Assembly: GCA_002946415.1 (NCBI GenBank)
Contig: NJPS01000042.1
Coordinates: 248,001 to 312,000, forward strand
From: Rutstroemia sp. NJR-2017a BVV2
Lineage: Eukaryota; Ascomycota; Leotiomycetes; Helotiales; Rutstroemiaceae
Length of the DNA stretch: 64,000 nt
Reading direction: 5' to 3'
A program made the translations under genes and the position numbers. The notes under the pieces are model-generated. The model had not been told where the DNA came from. It worked only from the letters and a program-made list of their open reading frames with translations, and ran no database searches. Shown here piece after piece: positions 26,426-38,900 of this stretch; the stretch's first letter is position 1; the number at the start of each line of letters is the position of its first letter.

Positions 26426-27164
26426 ATGAAGACCCCAACTCTCCAATTCGTATCCCTCCTTCTCCTTCCGTCTGCCATCTTGGCCGCTCCTACGGGTTCT
26501 ATCGAAGCCAGAGCATGCTCAGATGTGACAGTCATCTTTGCTCGAGGAACCACTGAGACTGGAACTCTCGGAACCGTCGTCGGTCCACCATTACTTAGTG
26601 CTTTGCAAAATGCCCTTGGCTCCCATTCGGTTTCCATGCAAGGTGTCACGTATGCCGCCGATGTCGCTGGCTTTATTCAGGGTGGTGATCCCGCTGGTAG
26701 TCAGACTATGTAAGTCTAATTCCACCACATCCAGAGAAATGCTCGGGCAATGCAAAATTACTCACAAACCACACAGGGCCAATCTGGTCACCTCAACGCT
26801 CTCTAGCTGCCCTAACACCAAGGTCGTTATGTCCGGATATTCTCAAGGAGGTCAACTAGTTCACAAGGCCGCCAAATTGTTGCCCGCTGAGACTACTGCC
26901 AAAGTCAGCTCAGCTGTGATCTTTGGAGACCCAGGTTTGTACTTCCGAACTCTGCTCACAAATTTCTGCGTCAAGCTAACCATATGCTACTTTATAGATA
27001 ATGGACAAGCTGTTCAAGGCATCGCAGCATCCAAGACGGATATCATCTGCCACTTTGGTGACAACATTTGCCAGGGAGGAAGTATGATCTTATACCCTCA
27101 CTTAACATATGGGATGGATGTAGGCAGTGCTGCTTCTTTCATCAAGTCAGCTGCTGGCTTCTAA
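26426..27164 (+). CDS. Secreted cutinase
   Basis: Exons 26426-26709, 26777-26934 and 26998-27164 (introns 67 and 63 nt) give 202 aa. A signal peptide (MKTPTLQFVSLLLLPSAILA) precedes the mature start. The cutinase signature CSDVTVIFARGTTETGTLG is followed by GYSQGG with catalytic Ser117, then CHFGDNIC with Asp169 between the paired Cys165 and Cys172, and finally YPHLTYG with His182. All three catalytic residues are in place, so the enzyme should be active. Cutinases hydrolyse ester bonds of the plant cuticle polymer and other short esters outside the cell. The length is at the short end but normal for the family. No neighbouring gene is obviously co-functional. Confidence 0.95.
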
Positions 27165-27623
27165 GAACTTGTGGTAGCTTGTGGGTTGTGAGGCACTTAT
27201 GATTGGGAGTCAGCCATATGCGAGCACACTTGGATCGTGTTGAGCATGGATTCAAGGACGATTCGGAGGATTGATGATGTTGCTTTGGGCCCTACCTGTT
27301 TATTCATACTTCCTGTTGGTATTGCCTTAAGAACTCTTCTCTTCTCTTTTCTTTCCGTAGGTTGGACCATGGAGATTTCTGGCTCTGGGTGCCACTTGAA
27401 TCGTTTTACAGTACTTCCATTTCTTATGCGAAAAAGGGGTTTTAATTTATATACCATTTCTTATGCAGCTACATTTGGAACCCATTCCCTGTGAGCGTGA
27501 TTGTCGCATGTTGAAATTCGACACATCTTATATATTTATGATCTCGAAAGTCACGCATATACCATTCTCAAACTAAGCACCTCAATATCTTCCACTTATG
27601 AACCTCTAGCCCCTCTCTCCGCG

Positions 27624-27909
27624 TCACATAACCACACAACTCCTTCCCTTTTTCTTCTTCCTCTTCCACCCCCCTTCCCCTTCTGGCCACGACGGAATCG
27701 GCAAAGCCTTCATCTTGGGGTTATCCAAACATTCTTTACTGAAAATAACACCCCACTTATTCGGATTCCACTCACCCTTTTTGCGAACGAGCGCGACTGG
27801 CCTACCTATTTGGAAGGTTGGAGATGAGCTGATGAGCATGGAGGGAATGGGGAGAAGTACCTTTGCGGCGTCGGGAGCTTGACCTGGGAGGGGTAGGTGG
27901 ACCTGCCAT
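27624..27909 (-). CDS. Small basic protein with C-terminal CaaX box (CVVM)
   Basis: Exons 27909-27861 and 27805-27624 (55-nt intron) give 76 aa. I chose this start because it makes the splice phase match and gives a basic N-terminus (MAGPPTPPRSSSRRRKG). The middle, LVRKKGEWNPNKWGVIFSKE, matches the core LVRRKGDLNPLNWVLHVDNK of the CaaX protein at 30333-30980, so the two are probably paralogues. The tail is a lysine/arginine cluster (WKRKKKKGRS) directly before CVVM. A polybasic stretch plus CaaX is the classic membrane-targeting signal of Ras-type proteins, so farnesylation and plasma-membrane attachment are inferred. No known domain is recognised. It lies about 0.5 kb downstream of the ALKBH1-like gene's stop on the same strand and converges with the cutinase. 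Confidence 0.6.
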
Positions 27910-28236
27910 GTGTTTGATATTGCTAGAGATCTTATGGAAGTTGGGTTGGATGTTGCATATGTATGCACTTGTGTCTATCTTTATTATGCCAAATAACTGC
28001 GTGCGGTGTTGAGGTTAAATACAAAGAATGGCCCGTGGAAACTTGGATTCTGCGATTCATTGTGATCCGCCGCCGAAAGACGTGATTCAGTCGCTCCAGC
28101 CAATATCTTTCCGAGTGGTAACCGATGTTCAACCCAAACAGGTCGTCGTGTATTCAATCATTGAGATAAAGTTATCTCATCATATCTACTCTTCAGACAC
28201 ACACAAATTCTAACATGCATTCCCCTCTATCAAACA

Positions 28237-29279
28237 TCAGTTCCAAACCTGCCTACAACTAATATTCAACCTCTTCCCCCTCATATACCCCCTCCACCTC
28301 TCATACTCCTTCGGCTCCTTCCCTCCCTCTCCCGACCCCACCGGCCACTCCGCCAAACAAGGCGGACACGTCCCACCAATAATCTTCGGCATCGCATGCC
28401 ACGCCCATCTCGTCTCTCCCCCCATCTGAATCACATCTCCGCTCCGGACCCTTATGCAAACCAAGTCCTGTTCGCGATCATCTTTGTCTTCTTCGCCGGG
28501 GTTCACATCCCTACTAATAACAAATAAACCATCGCAGCCCAGTGTGAAACTAGCTAGCCCGCGCTCGCATTCTTCGGATACGTCGCGGTGGACGGGCATA
28601 AAGTCTTTCATGGAGTAGAGGAGCACGACTCCTGATTCTGGCGTGAATGCGTTTTGGAATAGTGATGTGACTAGTTTGGATATGTCTGCGGGAAAAGGAG
28701 TCGGAGAAGTAGACGGATATGCGCGTGTGTTCCAATCATATTGTGAGCCAAGTGTAAGCCACCGGAGTTTTTTCTGGAGAACTTGTGCCGCGTTGAGTGG
28801 CTTGTGTTTGGAATCGGGATTCCTAGGTACAAAGACCTGATTCTTGGCCGATTGTGGATAGGTAAAGAATGATGAGTCTGGCGGCGGAAAGGGTATCTCG
28901 TAGTCGTCGTGAAGATTGGTCTTGTGAAGTGGGTTTGCTAGCTCGCGGTGGAGAAGGCGGGAGAGGAATAGAGTTTGGCATTCTGGTGGGAGGAGCCCAG
29001 GTAGTATCCTTAAGCCTAGACTAATGTCAAAACACAGGACTCGTATATTTAGGGAGACAGCACAACCCCACCTGGGAATCCGCTATGTTCATAAATAGTA
29101 CAAGGTTCAGGGAGACTAGAATCGTCTTCAGAAGTAGAGTTTTTGAATTCTCTCTGAGCTTGGGCAATCAGCTCCGAAGGTACTACTCCTACTGGGTGTA
29201 GTTTCTCTTTTTGCTCTGGGCTCAAGCCGCGGTTGAAATCCACGATCTCAAGATCAGTGTTCACATCGGCGTCGCTCAT
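28237..29279 (-). CDS. ALKBH1-like Fe(II)/2-oxoglutarate dioxygenase
   Basis: Exons 29279-29072 and 29015-28237 (56-nt intron) give 328 aa. The splice choice gives HSGFPGLRILPGLLPPECQ, followed by SRLLHRELANPLHKTNLHDD as in AlkB homologue 1 proteins. Iron ligands are His212 and Asp214 in MPVHRDVSEE and His276 in RWAWHAMPKI. The 2-oxoglutarate-binding arginines sit near the end (GKRLNISCRQV). A GGTCPPCLAEWP stretch lies between them. Family members remove methyl groups from nucleic acids; ALKBH1 acts on tRNA and possibly DNA. The true substrate here is unknown. It lies between two CaaX-protein genes on the same strand, with about 0.3 kb and 1 kb gaps, so separate transcription is likely. Confidence 0.88.
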
Positions 29280-30332
29280 TCTTTGGTATTTCTTATACGC
29301 ATCACATATAGCTTGCGGTGGTAGCGCATGGGTATCATGGCCATGATAACCCTACACGGTTCGTTAGTCTCAGCATGTAATAATACGTAGATCCTTCAAG
29401 ACGCACATTACTTCCTCCATCCATCGTCACGTGGGGCGTTATTCGTTCTCTTGAACGATATAATTGGCTACTACAATCCTTGGTTCGAGCCAGATATTTG
29501 ATAGTGGAGCACGTCCCTGATCGTGGTATAGCTCGACGGGACAAAAGCATCTACTTTCTCGTCGTATCCGTGACGCCGATGATATAGAGTGAGCTTGAAA
29601 TAAAATATTTCGTCGGCTCCGTCTGGCCTCGGGTACGTACCCGCTAGCGCCACCACGTTAATTTTGGCGCTAAGATGCTAGTGCGGCCAAGCCACTTCTC
29701 CCCTTTTCGACGAACATTGTACAGAATTTCAAAGACATTACACTGAAAATAATCTCCAGCAACCAGTATGATTCTTTGTTCTACCTAGATATGTATAATC
29801 CAACTTCTAATAGTATGTGGACCAAGACGTTGCTCATACCACTTGGTAGACCACAGCCACGCGTCCTAGAAGGTCCAGAGAAACACACAACGGAGTGCCT
29901 TAAAGCTGTGGAGTTCTCCAGAGGTTATCGAAGAGTTTTTATCGACGTTCTGTAACCTCGACATCTTATCTGTCCGGTATATGTTCTACTCGATCGGTCG
30001 TCTTCTTGCAGTGCTTTAATTGTTAGCAGCTATTAGCAACTCCCGTGTCGGTGCAATTCTTCAAGTGAAGATGTAGGATATGACACAATATGCAGGCACA
30101 TCATTTTACATTGATATTTTTCTAAAACTGCATGGCGATCCAATGATTCACAAGTACCAAAAGGTAATTTTCATTCACTGATGAGAATATACTCGCAATT
30201 TTGCCATACGTAGCTATCAGACGCGTAGTTCCAGCAAACAGCAGTCCCCCAACCCCCTAGCCGAAGCATACAATATCTACGATCTCTACCATATATCATT
30301 CCCTATACAAGAAGAACTCATCCTCGCCCTCG
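29280..30332. other. Intergenic region, no gene seen
   Basis: About 1 kb holding the ALKBH1-like promoter and the 3' end of the upstream CaaX gene. A 60-70 codon frame near 29471-29656 has no recognisable feature. Confidence 0.5.
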
Positions 30333-30980
30333 TCACATAACCAAACAACCCATATTTTCCCTACCTTTCCTTTTCCCACAACCCTCACACTTCTCGTCCT
30401 CCCTAGCCAGATCAAGCTGTGTTCTAACCTCCCCAACTCTAGGATGATTCAGGATCTTGTTGTCAACATGAAGAACCCAGTTTAAAGGATTTAAATCGCC
30501 TTTGCGACGGACAAGTCCCTTCACATTCATGCTGTTATCGACTCGCCATGGCGCCGGCTTGCCGTTGGGATAGGACCATAGTGGAGTTTTTTTCGGTGGG
30601 GTTTTCGGTGTACTTTGTGGTGCTGAAGGGGATTCTTTTGAGGTGGAAGATGATGTGTAAGACGATGTGGAGGTCGAGCGGGAGGAGGAGGAGGATGAGC
30701 CTCCGGATGGGTTTGCGGGATTAGGAGCGTTTGGTTTTGGTGCTGCATCTGGTGCCGGAGCTGCGTCTGGTGTTGGTGCTACGTCTGGTTTTGGTGCTTG
30801 GTCTGTCATATTGGATGATACTCGGATGTTTGGTATTGCTAATTTAATGTTTGTACCAGTTCCGTGTGATGCTGGGGTATTTTTGGACCTGCTCGATGGC
30901 GTTGTGCTTTTAATACTGGGCACAGACACGGCTGTTGACTGAGAATCTTGTGATTCATCTACATCGTGTTTATCATCCAT
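30333..30980 (-). CDS. Ser/Pro/Ala-rich protein with C-terminal CaaX box (CLVM)
   Basis: Single exon, 215 aa, ATG at 30980. Residues 1-60 are Ser/Thr-rich. They are followed by an imperfect Ala-Pro repeat (PTPDAAPAPDAAPKP) and a polyserine stretch (about 95-115), all likely disordered. The conserved part begins near 135 (LWSYPNGKPAPWRVD) and runs through LVRRKGDLNPLNWVLHVDNK and LNHPRVGEVRTQLDL. A CEGCGKRKG motif is followed by the terminal CLVM, a good farnesylation-type CaaX box. The LVRRKGDLNP..W core recurs in the 76-aa gene at 27624-27909. I recognise no named domain. Membrane anchoring through prenylation is inferred, and the CxxC pair could bind metal. Confidence 0.75.
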   Translation of the reverse strand: MDDKHDVDESQDSQSTAVSVPSIKSTTPSSRSKNTPASHGTGTNIKLAIPNIRVSSNMTDQAPKPDVAPTPDAAPAPDAAPKPNAPNPANPSGGSSSSSSRSTSTSSYTSSSTSKESPSAPQSTPKTPPKKTPLWSYPNGKPAPWRVDNSMNVKGLVRRKGDLNPLNWVLHVDNKILNHPRVGEVRTQLDLAREDEKCEGCGKRKGRENMGCLVM

Positions 30981-31787
30981 GGTGATTCACAAGAAATATT
31001 ATTTTATCTGCAGATAAGTGCGTCTACAACATCCAGCCAGGCCAGGCCGGTCGATGGCGAAGACCTCAAATATGGAGTGTTTTAACCTGACCAGACGAAG
31101 AGCGGTATTGGTCTCTTGATTGTATAGCATACAATTTAGTTGAATCATAGGTCGTGATAGGAAATGCAAAAACAGTCTTCGTCAAGGTAATTCACCAGGA
31201 CTTCAAAAATGCTCATTTTACGACCCACAACTTCCTATTCCGATCACTTCATGTCCTAATGTCCAGTTAACACATTCTCACTTCAGATGTCTGAAAGACT
31301 TTGCCTTAACTCATCACTTCAAGAAGATGCTGTATCTCTTTCATACGCCAGTGTAGGTCCGCCACATTGTCCCCTAAAAGACTCGGTAAAGTCACGTGTC
31401 TCTCTACGACTTGAAAGCGACTGACTTGTGATAGTGAAGGGAAATTGGCAGGTTAGCAATGCCTGGCTGCTTGAAATAGATTATAAGTTCATTATGCGAA
31501 GTTATATCTAATAGTCGTATCAAATCTACACCTGGTTAGCAAAATCTTGTACAGATGTACACGACGACATCTGTATCGTTTCTGGTCAGCATTGTGGCCG
31601 GTGCCCAAAAGTATCATTTCCAAAGTGAGCGTTGCAAAAACAATTTACAGAAATATCGTGCACACATCGAAGTTTAGAGATGATCCATGATACAGTTAAT
31701 TTCCTCTAAGAATAAGTGGCTCCCAGCGACTAAGTATATCTCAGGATAGCATACAGGAGGTAGAAGTTACATGAGTGTAAAAATGTC
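30981..31787. other. Intergenic region, no gene seen
   Basis: About 0.8 kb between two minus-strand genes: promoter of the CaaX gene and 3' end of the Rqc2 gene. No further structure seen. Confidence 0.5.
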
Positions 31788-34700
31788 TCATCTTTTCTTG
31801 CTTCCTTTCCCACCTCTGCCGCCACCACTCTTTCCTTTATCCCCTTTACCACCGGATGCACCAGCCGAACCACCGGCCATCATAATTCTAACCTTACTCA
31901 CAGGCACGATATTGGTGACCTCCTCCGGCTTCCACCCTTTAATCAATTCCACCTCACGAGGCCACATTCTCTCCGTGTCTCGGCTCTCCTCGTCAACCTT
32001 CCCTTTAGATCCAGCATCCACAACCCACTTGCCAAGAATTTCTCTAACGGCTTTTCCTTTCTTTTGAGCACCAGGCTGTAACTTCACCTTGTATTTATAC
32101 TTGCCCATTGCAGCCCATGGCGCACATACCGGGATTGCTTCCAATATTTCGTCTCCTGGCAAAGGAAGACCGACAAAGGAGTCCAATGAAGTCATCTTCT
32201 CAGCTTCGCTATCCTCCAGGGTCTCAATGCCTTCTTCCAACATCAGTTTCCGAATTTCTTCGTTTTCAGCTGTTTCCTTCTGGGTTCTTTCGTGCTGTGC
32301 TCGCCTGCGCTCTCGTTGAAAAGCTGCTTCTGCTTCTCGAGCTGCTTTAGCCTTTGCTTCAGCCTCAGCTTTCTCGCGGCCAGCCGCTGCCCCAATAAGT
32401 ATTTGTGCAGCAATGCGGTCCTCCTCATCTTGGTCTTTATATTTGTTGGCTATTTTCTTGGCCTTCCCTCTCTGACCTCGCTTTGCAGGTGCAGGCCCTT
32501 TCTTCGATACAGCTTGAGTAGATGATGTTTGCGCTCCTGTTGTTGGCTGTGAAGCATCGACCGACTCATCTTCTGATACATCCACCTGAGCATCAGAGAC
32601 TGATGATTGTGACGGTTTGTCATTGATGTCAAGTTCTTCTAGCTGCTGTTGAAGGGGTTCATCTTTACTCTCGTCATCTTTTTGCAGACTTTGCAGAGGA
32701 TTGGCATGCGTCTCAACATCTTCCTCATCATTGTCAGAATCTTCGCTTTCATGGTCCTCCGTTTTATCCAACTCCGTCGAAGGGTTGGGCTCATCGTTGT
32801 CTGATTGGTTCGGCTCGTGCGCGGAGCCCGGTTCAGACGTCGCGTCGTCGACAGGTACAGCATCTGTCTTTGCGTTATGCAGTGTATCGTCATCATGAAG
32901 TCTGTGTTTAACGTGTCTAGCTTTGCTCTCGTCACTAATCTGGAATAGAACACCGAACCCAAGAAGAAGTTGTGCCGGAGGAAGAAAATTCTTCTTTCCA
33001 CGAACCATGAAACTACCAGTTGGCAAGAATTCACCGGTAGGCGCAGACTTCGAGACTTGATCTGCATTCACCCACCATGCCGACATTCCGGCTTTGGCGT
33101 CCCAAGCATTGGACGTGGCAACTGCTAGCGTGCCAGCTTGGGAAAGAGTCTGAGGGGGAATTGGAGCATCGGGAGTTTTGGCGTTGTTCCGAATAATGAC
33201 AGTGGCTGCGCCGTGCATGTCGGCATGCAAATAGACATCGCCCTTTCTCAAGTACTTCTTGTACAAGGTCTCGTTCTGCTGAGCATCTTTGCCTGCAAGC
33301 ACCATGTAACCATCACTAGAAATGAACCAGATGAACTTTTCGAACCACATCTGCTTCCTAACCGGTCGTAAGATTGCTTTTTCTTGCTTCAACCCTTTCT
33401 TTAAATCTTGCGTAATCTTCGCTTCAGTACTCTTTAAAGCTTTGGATGAGGACTGTAAAGTCTTTTGCTCCTTCTCTGCTGCCGACCGTCTCTGCTCAAA
33501 ATATTCACGCGCGTTCGCCCAGGGAGATAGGGAAAGATTTATGTCGATCGACAATCGGGAATCCGTCGTTTTACCCTTGGCTCCCTTGGCAGGGGTCTCC
33601 TCCTGATCACTGTCTGATACATCACTATCCGTCTCGTAAGAGGAATCTTCCTCTTCTATGAATACTTCTTCGTCCAATAAAAGCGTGATTGTATTTTCGT
33701 GCAACTTCAGTGGTAGCTTAATGACCATAGCCACAGGATTGTTGCGCTTTTGTTCCAATTCGATTAGTCGACCAATCTCAACCCAGTCCATTCCCTGAGC
33801 AATCAAGCCATTCACAGCATTGGTTGCTTCTTGCACACGTTCGACATTTGCTTGCAAGGCAGCTGCTTTGCGCTCATTCAGCGCTTGAATTTCCTGCAGT
33901 CCACCCAATCGTTTAGCTTGATCGTTTCGCGCCGCCTCGATTTTCTTCTTTGCGTTCAATTCTCTTTCTTCAAGTCGAGACTCTAGTTTTTGTCCTTCAA
34001 TTGAAGAAAAGAATTCATCAACAGTCTTATTGAAACCTTCGAATGTCAAGCAAACCAAGGACGGATCCTCCTCAAACTGTTGTGGTTTGAATGGATGGAA
34101 ATCATCATACAGCAGGCCCTTTCGGTCCTCTACCCGATCAGAATCCGACACGCCTTGGCTGTCCTTCTTCTTTGCAATAATATAGCCTTTTGCGACCTCC
34201 GAGCTGGTGATTTCCTGGACCACTCGTTGAGCCTCTTGGAGTGATTTCATCAAATGATCTACAAGGCCTTCATCTTGCAAGACTTCAGCTGGCTTTAAAG
34301 AGCTGTTAAAGTTGGTAATGCGCATGGCATGGTCGACTAGCATAGGCGGAAACTCTGTAATGGAGACGGCCAGGGCTTTCCGCAGCGCATCTGAAGCCTT
34401 TTTCTTCGACTTCTTCGCATTCGCAGATCCGTCCTCCCCTTTATCTGCAGCTTTCTGAAGTGCCTCCTGAAGGCGCTCTCTCGTGAGAGCCGGTATGCCT
34501 CCATAGTTTTGTCGGTTTTCCAGCGAATATTTCAGCCCAACACGCAGTTCTTCCTGTGCTTCTCCAGGCGCGACCACCCGTAGCAGAGAAAGTATGTTCA
34601 GGTCCTTATCCGTGAGAATGATATTACCACCGGCATAGAACTCAAGGTATAGTTTATATTGTCCCTCACTAAATTGGAACTCGATAATGCGGTCCGTTCC

Positions 34701-35050
34701 AATCTGCGAAACCTGTGTCACTCGTCTTGTCTTGAGATATTTCCTTAATTTCTGAACGAATATACTCGGAGCAGCAGCGGTAGCTCTAGAGAAGGCCGTG
34801 AGATGACATCTGAAACCGGAGTCTATAATGATTTGTTGTTTGTTATCCGGCTTTGCGAATTTCACTAAGAAAATCTTCGAAGAAAGGTCATAGATGTTGG
34901 AAACGCGCAGCGAAACCAAGGCATTGGAAAGCTCATGGGCGATGACCTGAGTAAAGTGAGATTAGTTCTGTCCAGGAAAAAACATGCTAGTTATACTAGA
35001 TGAGCCACTCAACCTACTTTCACATCAATGGAAGAAAACCGCTGCTTCAT
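31788..35050 (-). CDS. RQC2: Ribosome quality-control complex subunit 2 (Rqc2/Tae2, NEMF family)
   Basis: Exons 35050-35018 and 34946-31788 (71-nt intron) give 1063 aa. The tiny first exon MKQRFSSIDVK supplies the family start, including the conserved Asp9; it joins to VIAHELSNALVSLRVSNIYD. The NFACT-N domain holds IGTDRIIEFQF with the Asp-Arg pair (96-97) that in yeast Rqc2 is needed for CAT tailing. A long coiled-coil middle follows, then the NFACT-R (DUF814) domain (KQMWFEKFIWFISSDGYMVL, YLHADMHGA). Next come an acidic linker, a basic Lys/Arg stretch (KRGQRGKAKKIANKYKDQDE) and the C-terminal DSFVGLPLPGDEI..CAPWAAMGKYKYKVK domain. The protein binds stalled 60S subunits with peptidyl-tRNA, recruits the Listerin/Ltn1 ligase and adds C-terminal Ala/Thr tails. 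Housekeeping gene, intact. Confidence 0.96.
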
Positions 35051-35902
35051 CTCGTCGTCGTGGCAAAAGTAGTTGATTCTCGTTGTATGTCATGTAATGG
35101 TGGGGCAGAAGAAAGCTGTCGATGATGTCGCTTTTGCGCTTGATGGATTTGGTGGTGACCGTACGACCGTACAATATCAATATTTGCACCGCAAGCATGG
35201 AAACATTTCACATCTCCACCCCAGACATGGAGATACCCACTTCCCCCGCAGAAATGCCTCATCGTCGCCATCGACACTGGAAACAATCGCTCTTTTGGTG
35301 TACAATCACCATAGCCCGACACGATGGCGGAGGTGGAACCTTGACCGAGCTGTATCGAGATGGCAATGAAGCCCGTACAGTTCCGGCTTCAGCGTACAGG
35401 TACCAGCGAACAATCCAGCGTTGTATGAGCTGGAGAGTACTGCATGAACTAGGAACATGATCAGTCGATCTTCGTCCAATTCCAAAAATCAATTGGCCCC
35501 CATGCTCCGCGTTAATTTCGGCGTCGCAATTGAGCTGCAGCAAGCACGCTTGTTGCTCAAAACCTATCCCGCTTCAATATACTCTAACAAGATTATATCG
35601 CATCACGAAAACGCCCTTATCAATCTCTATGCGGGATCACGGTAAGTTCATGATTCCGTGTTCGAATTGAGTTGCAGAATGACCAGGGACATTGAATGAA
35701 CTTCCCGGTACAGCAAGGTGCTGCATAAGGGACCTTCCGAATTTACAACAAGCGTTGCGGGGTACAATTAAAGTGATTGTTACCCCTTGCCACCACACCA
35801 AGCTTCAAATAAGCTTGATATAAGCTTGAAAGATACATCTCTTTCAAATCTCAAGACTGGGGAACTCAGCCAAGCAGTTCAGTTGATCGGTATCAAATCA
35901 AG
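35051..35902. promoter_or_regulatory. Divergent intergenic region between RQC2 and sedolisin gene
   Basis: About 0.85 kb between the two start codons, so it should contain both promoters. Overlapping 90-110 codon frames on both strands have no domain. Several AAGCTT-type short repeats lie at about 35805-35830. Confidence 0.5.
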
Positions 35903-38900
35903 ATGAAGCTGTCTATTTTTGCTTCGTTGGTCCTCATTGTCCCAGAAGCACTTTGTGCTCCAAGTGCGACTTCGTCACTCGTTCTACACGAGAAACGCCA
36001 TGCTTCCAATAATGGCTGGATCAAACGCGATAGGATTGACAGTGCAGTCAGACTTCCTGTGAGAATTGGTCTATCGCAAAGAAACTTGGAGAAGGGCCAT
36101 GAATTTCTCATGGATGTGTGAGTAATATCAGACTCATGTGCTGGCCTACGCTGATCTCCCGCCAGTTCCCATCCAAGTTCTCCCAATTATGGGAAGCATT
36201 GGACCTCTGAACAAGTACACGAGATGTTTGCTCCTTCAATGGAAGCAATTGAAACGGTTCGAAATTGGTTGGTGGGTTCAGGGATAGAGTCTAGTCGAAT
36301 TGTCCATTCTGATACCAAGGGTTGGTACGCATTTGATGCTACCGCTGGTGAGCTTGAGAAGTTGCTCAAAACCCAGTACTTTACCTATGAGCACTCTTCC
36401 AAAGATGAATTAGCTGCAGCCTGTGACGAGTAAGTGATTGTCTTCTCAGTTCCCTGGAGAGCAGCTCTATGTGTACCTCATGGGCCCAGCCATTCTAAGT
36501 ACAAATTATGGAAGATGCAATATTGACACCCTGTAGATACCACCTGCCCGCGAATGTCAGGCCACATGTCGACTACATTACGCCTGGAGTCAAACAAATT
36601 ACAACCAAGAAAAGGAGTCTTGCCAAACGTGGCATAGTTAAAGACCACAGGCCACCTCTACGACAACCCAAGGAGACATTGTATTGGCCACCTCATGGGA
36701 ATAATACCTCCCTAGCGAACTGTGATAAACTCATCACTCCAGAATGCGTCAAGGCATTATATAAGGTACCCCAAGCCACCAGTGCCAACCCTACAAACGC
36801 CATGGGTATTTTCGAAGAAGGGGATTTCTACGACCAAGAAGATCTCAATCTATTCTTCGCGAATTACACCCCATACATTCCTCAAGGAACGCACCCAATT
36901 GCAAATTTCGTCGATGGAGCACAAGCACCCGTAAGTGTGTCTGAAGGCGGAGGAGAAAGTATCTTGGATTTTGAATTGGCCTATCCTTTGCTTTATCCGC
37001 AAAAAATTGTTCTCTACCAAACCGACGACATCAATTACTCGAATGAGAATCCAACAGTTGGAGCCTTCAATGTATTCCTTGATGCCATCGATGGTGTAAG
37101 TATAGCTTCATTCTTTATGTTATAGTATTGCTGAACGATGCATAGTCATACTGTACATATTCAGCCTACGGCGAAACAGGGAACGATCCTGTTCTCGACC
37201 CAACCTACCCAGATCCGGCACCCGACGGATATAAAGGCAAACTGATGTGCGGTGTTTACAAGCCCACTAATGTTGTCTCGACATCATACGGTGAGGCGGA
37301 GGCGGACTTGCCTGAATACTACATGAGGAGGCAATGCAATGAGTAAGTTCTGCATTGATTTCAGGTGTAAAGATGCTGATTTAGACCTAGATATATGAAA
37401 CTTGGCCTTCAGGGTCATACATTCCTATATTCTTCTGGTGATCAAGGTGTAGGTGGATTTCCAAATGATGCATCAGTTAGTGGATGTTTGGGACCAGATG
37501 CAACTATTTTCAATCCTCAATTTCCTGTTAAGTATGTTCTTTCCACGCCGTTGGTCGTTTCTATACCACCCGTTCATCAACGTCAACTCTTTTCGCTTCC
37601 CCCAACATTGACCCCCTCTCACCATCGATTTCTTCCACATTAAACCTCCTACTAACACAACTACCAGCTGCCCCTACGTAACAGCAGTCGGAGCCACAAA
37701 GGTTTACCCCGGCCATTCAGTATATGAATCCCAACCCGAAAGTGCAGCAAACGATCTCGCCGGTGCACCATATCGTAGTGCCTACTCTTCCGGTGGAGGA
37801 TTCAGTAATGTTTACAACACTCCTGATTATCAAAAGGATGCAGTAGCTACGTGAGTTGTTCCTCTTTACATCACCTTTCCCCCTTTGTATTTCTTAATCC
37901 CATGTCCCTCCCTCTCCTCATTACTTCGGCTCGCTTTGTTCTCATTCGCTAGCACATTTTTAACTATTTTGTTCCTTTTCTTCTTTTTTTTTCCTTCTCA
38001 AAATCAGTTCTCGCATTCCTTTTCAGCCTCTCAACTCTACTTCCTGTCCTCCTCCACTCTGTGTCCTCCGATTACCCGTCTTATTCCTCTCTCCTCCCCC
38101 TTCCCCCTCTCTACAACCCCCCACCCCCCACCAAACCAAAAAAAACCCTGAACTAACACACCCTCCAAGCTATTTCAAAGCCCACTCCCCACCCTATCCC
38201 TACTACCGCGGCAACCCCGGCAACCTCACCTCCAACTCCACCTCCGTCGTCGGCGTCTACAATCGTCTCGGCCGCGGTATCCCCGATGTGTCCGCCAACG
38301 GCGACAACATCGCTACCATTCTAGGTGGCAAGGCTAGTATGAGTGGCGGGACTAGCGCTAGTAAGTTTATCTTCTTCTGCTTTTCCTTTTTGCGTTTATA
38401 ATTGGAGTGGACGGTGTATGTTGGAAGATGTGCGTGGTGTTTGTGCTGGTCCGGAGAGTGATGGGAAGAGGTTTCCAGTTTTGATGCTAATATGATGTAA
38501 TGGAATAGGTGCACCGATATTCGCTTCGATCATCAATTTGGTTCGTTTTTCTTTCTCCTTCGTCTATTCCCCCACCTCATCCACCATCTCCCCCCTTCTT
38601 CTCCTGCCCCGCCACTAACCCCCCAAAACAGATCAACGAACAACGCCTCGCAGCCCACAAATCCCCCGTCGGCTTCATCAACCCCGTCCTCTACTCCCAC
38701 CCCTACGTCCTCAACGACGTCGTCAACGGGAGCAATCCCAACTGCGGTACTGAGGGCTTTAGCGCTGTTAAGGGGTATGTTTATCCTCCCCTTTCACCCT
38801 CAACCTCCCCCCTCTATCCCTCGACCTCTCCCCCCCCAAAACCTAGCTAACCCACGCACCACACAGATGGGATCCCGTAACCGGACTCGGCACCCCCAAC

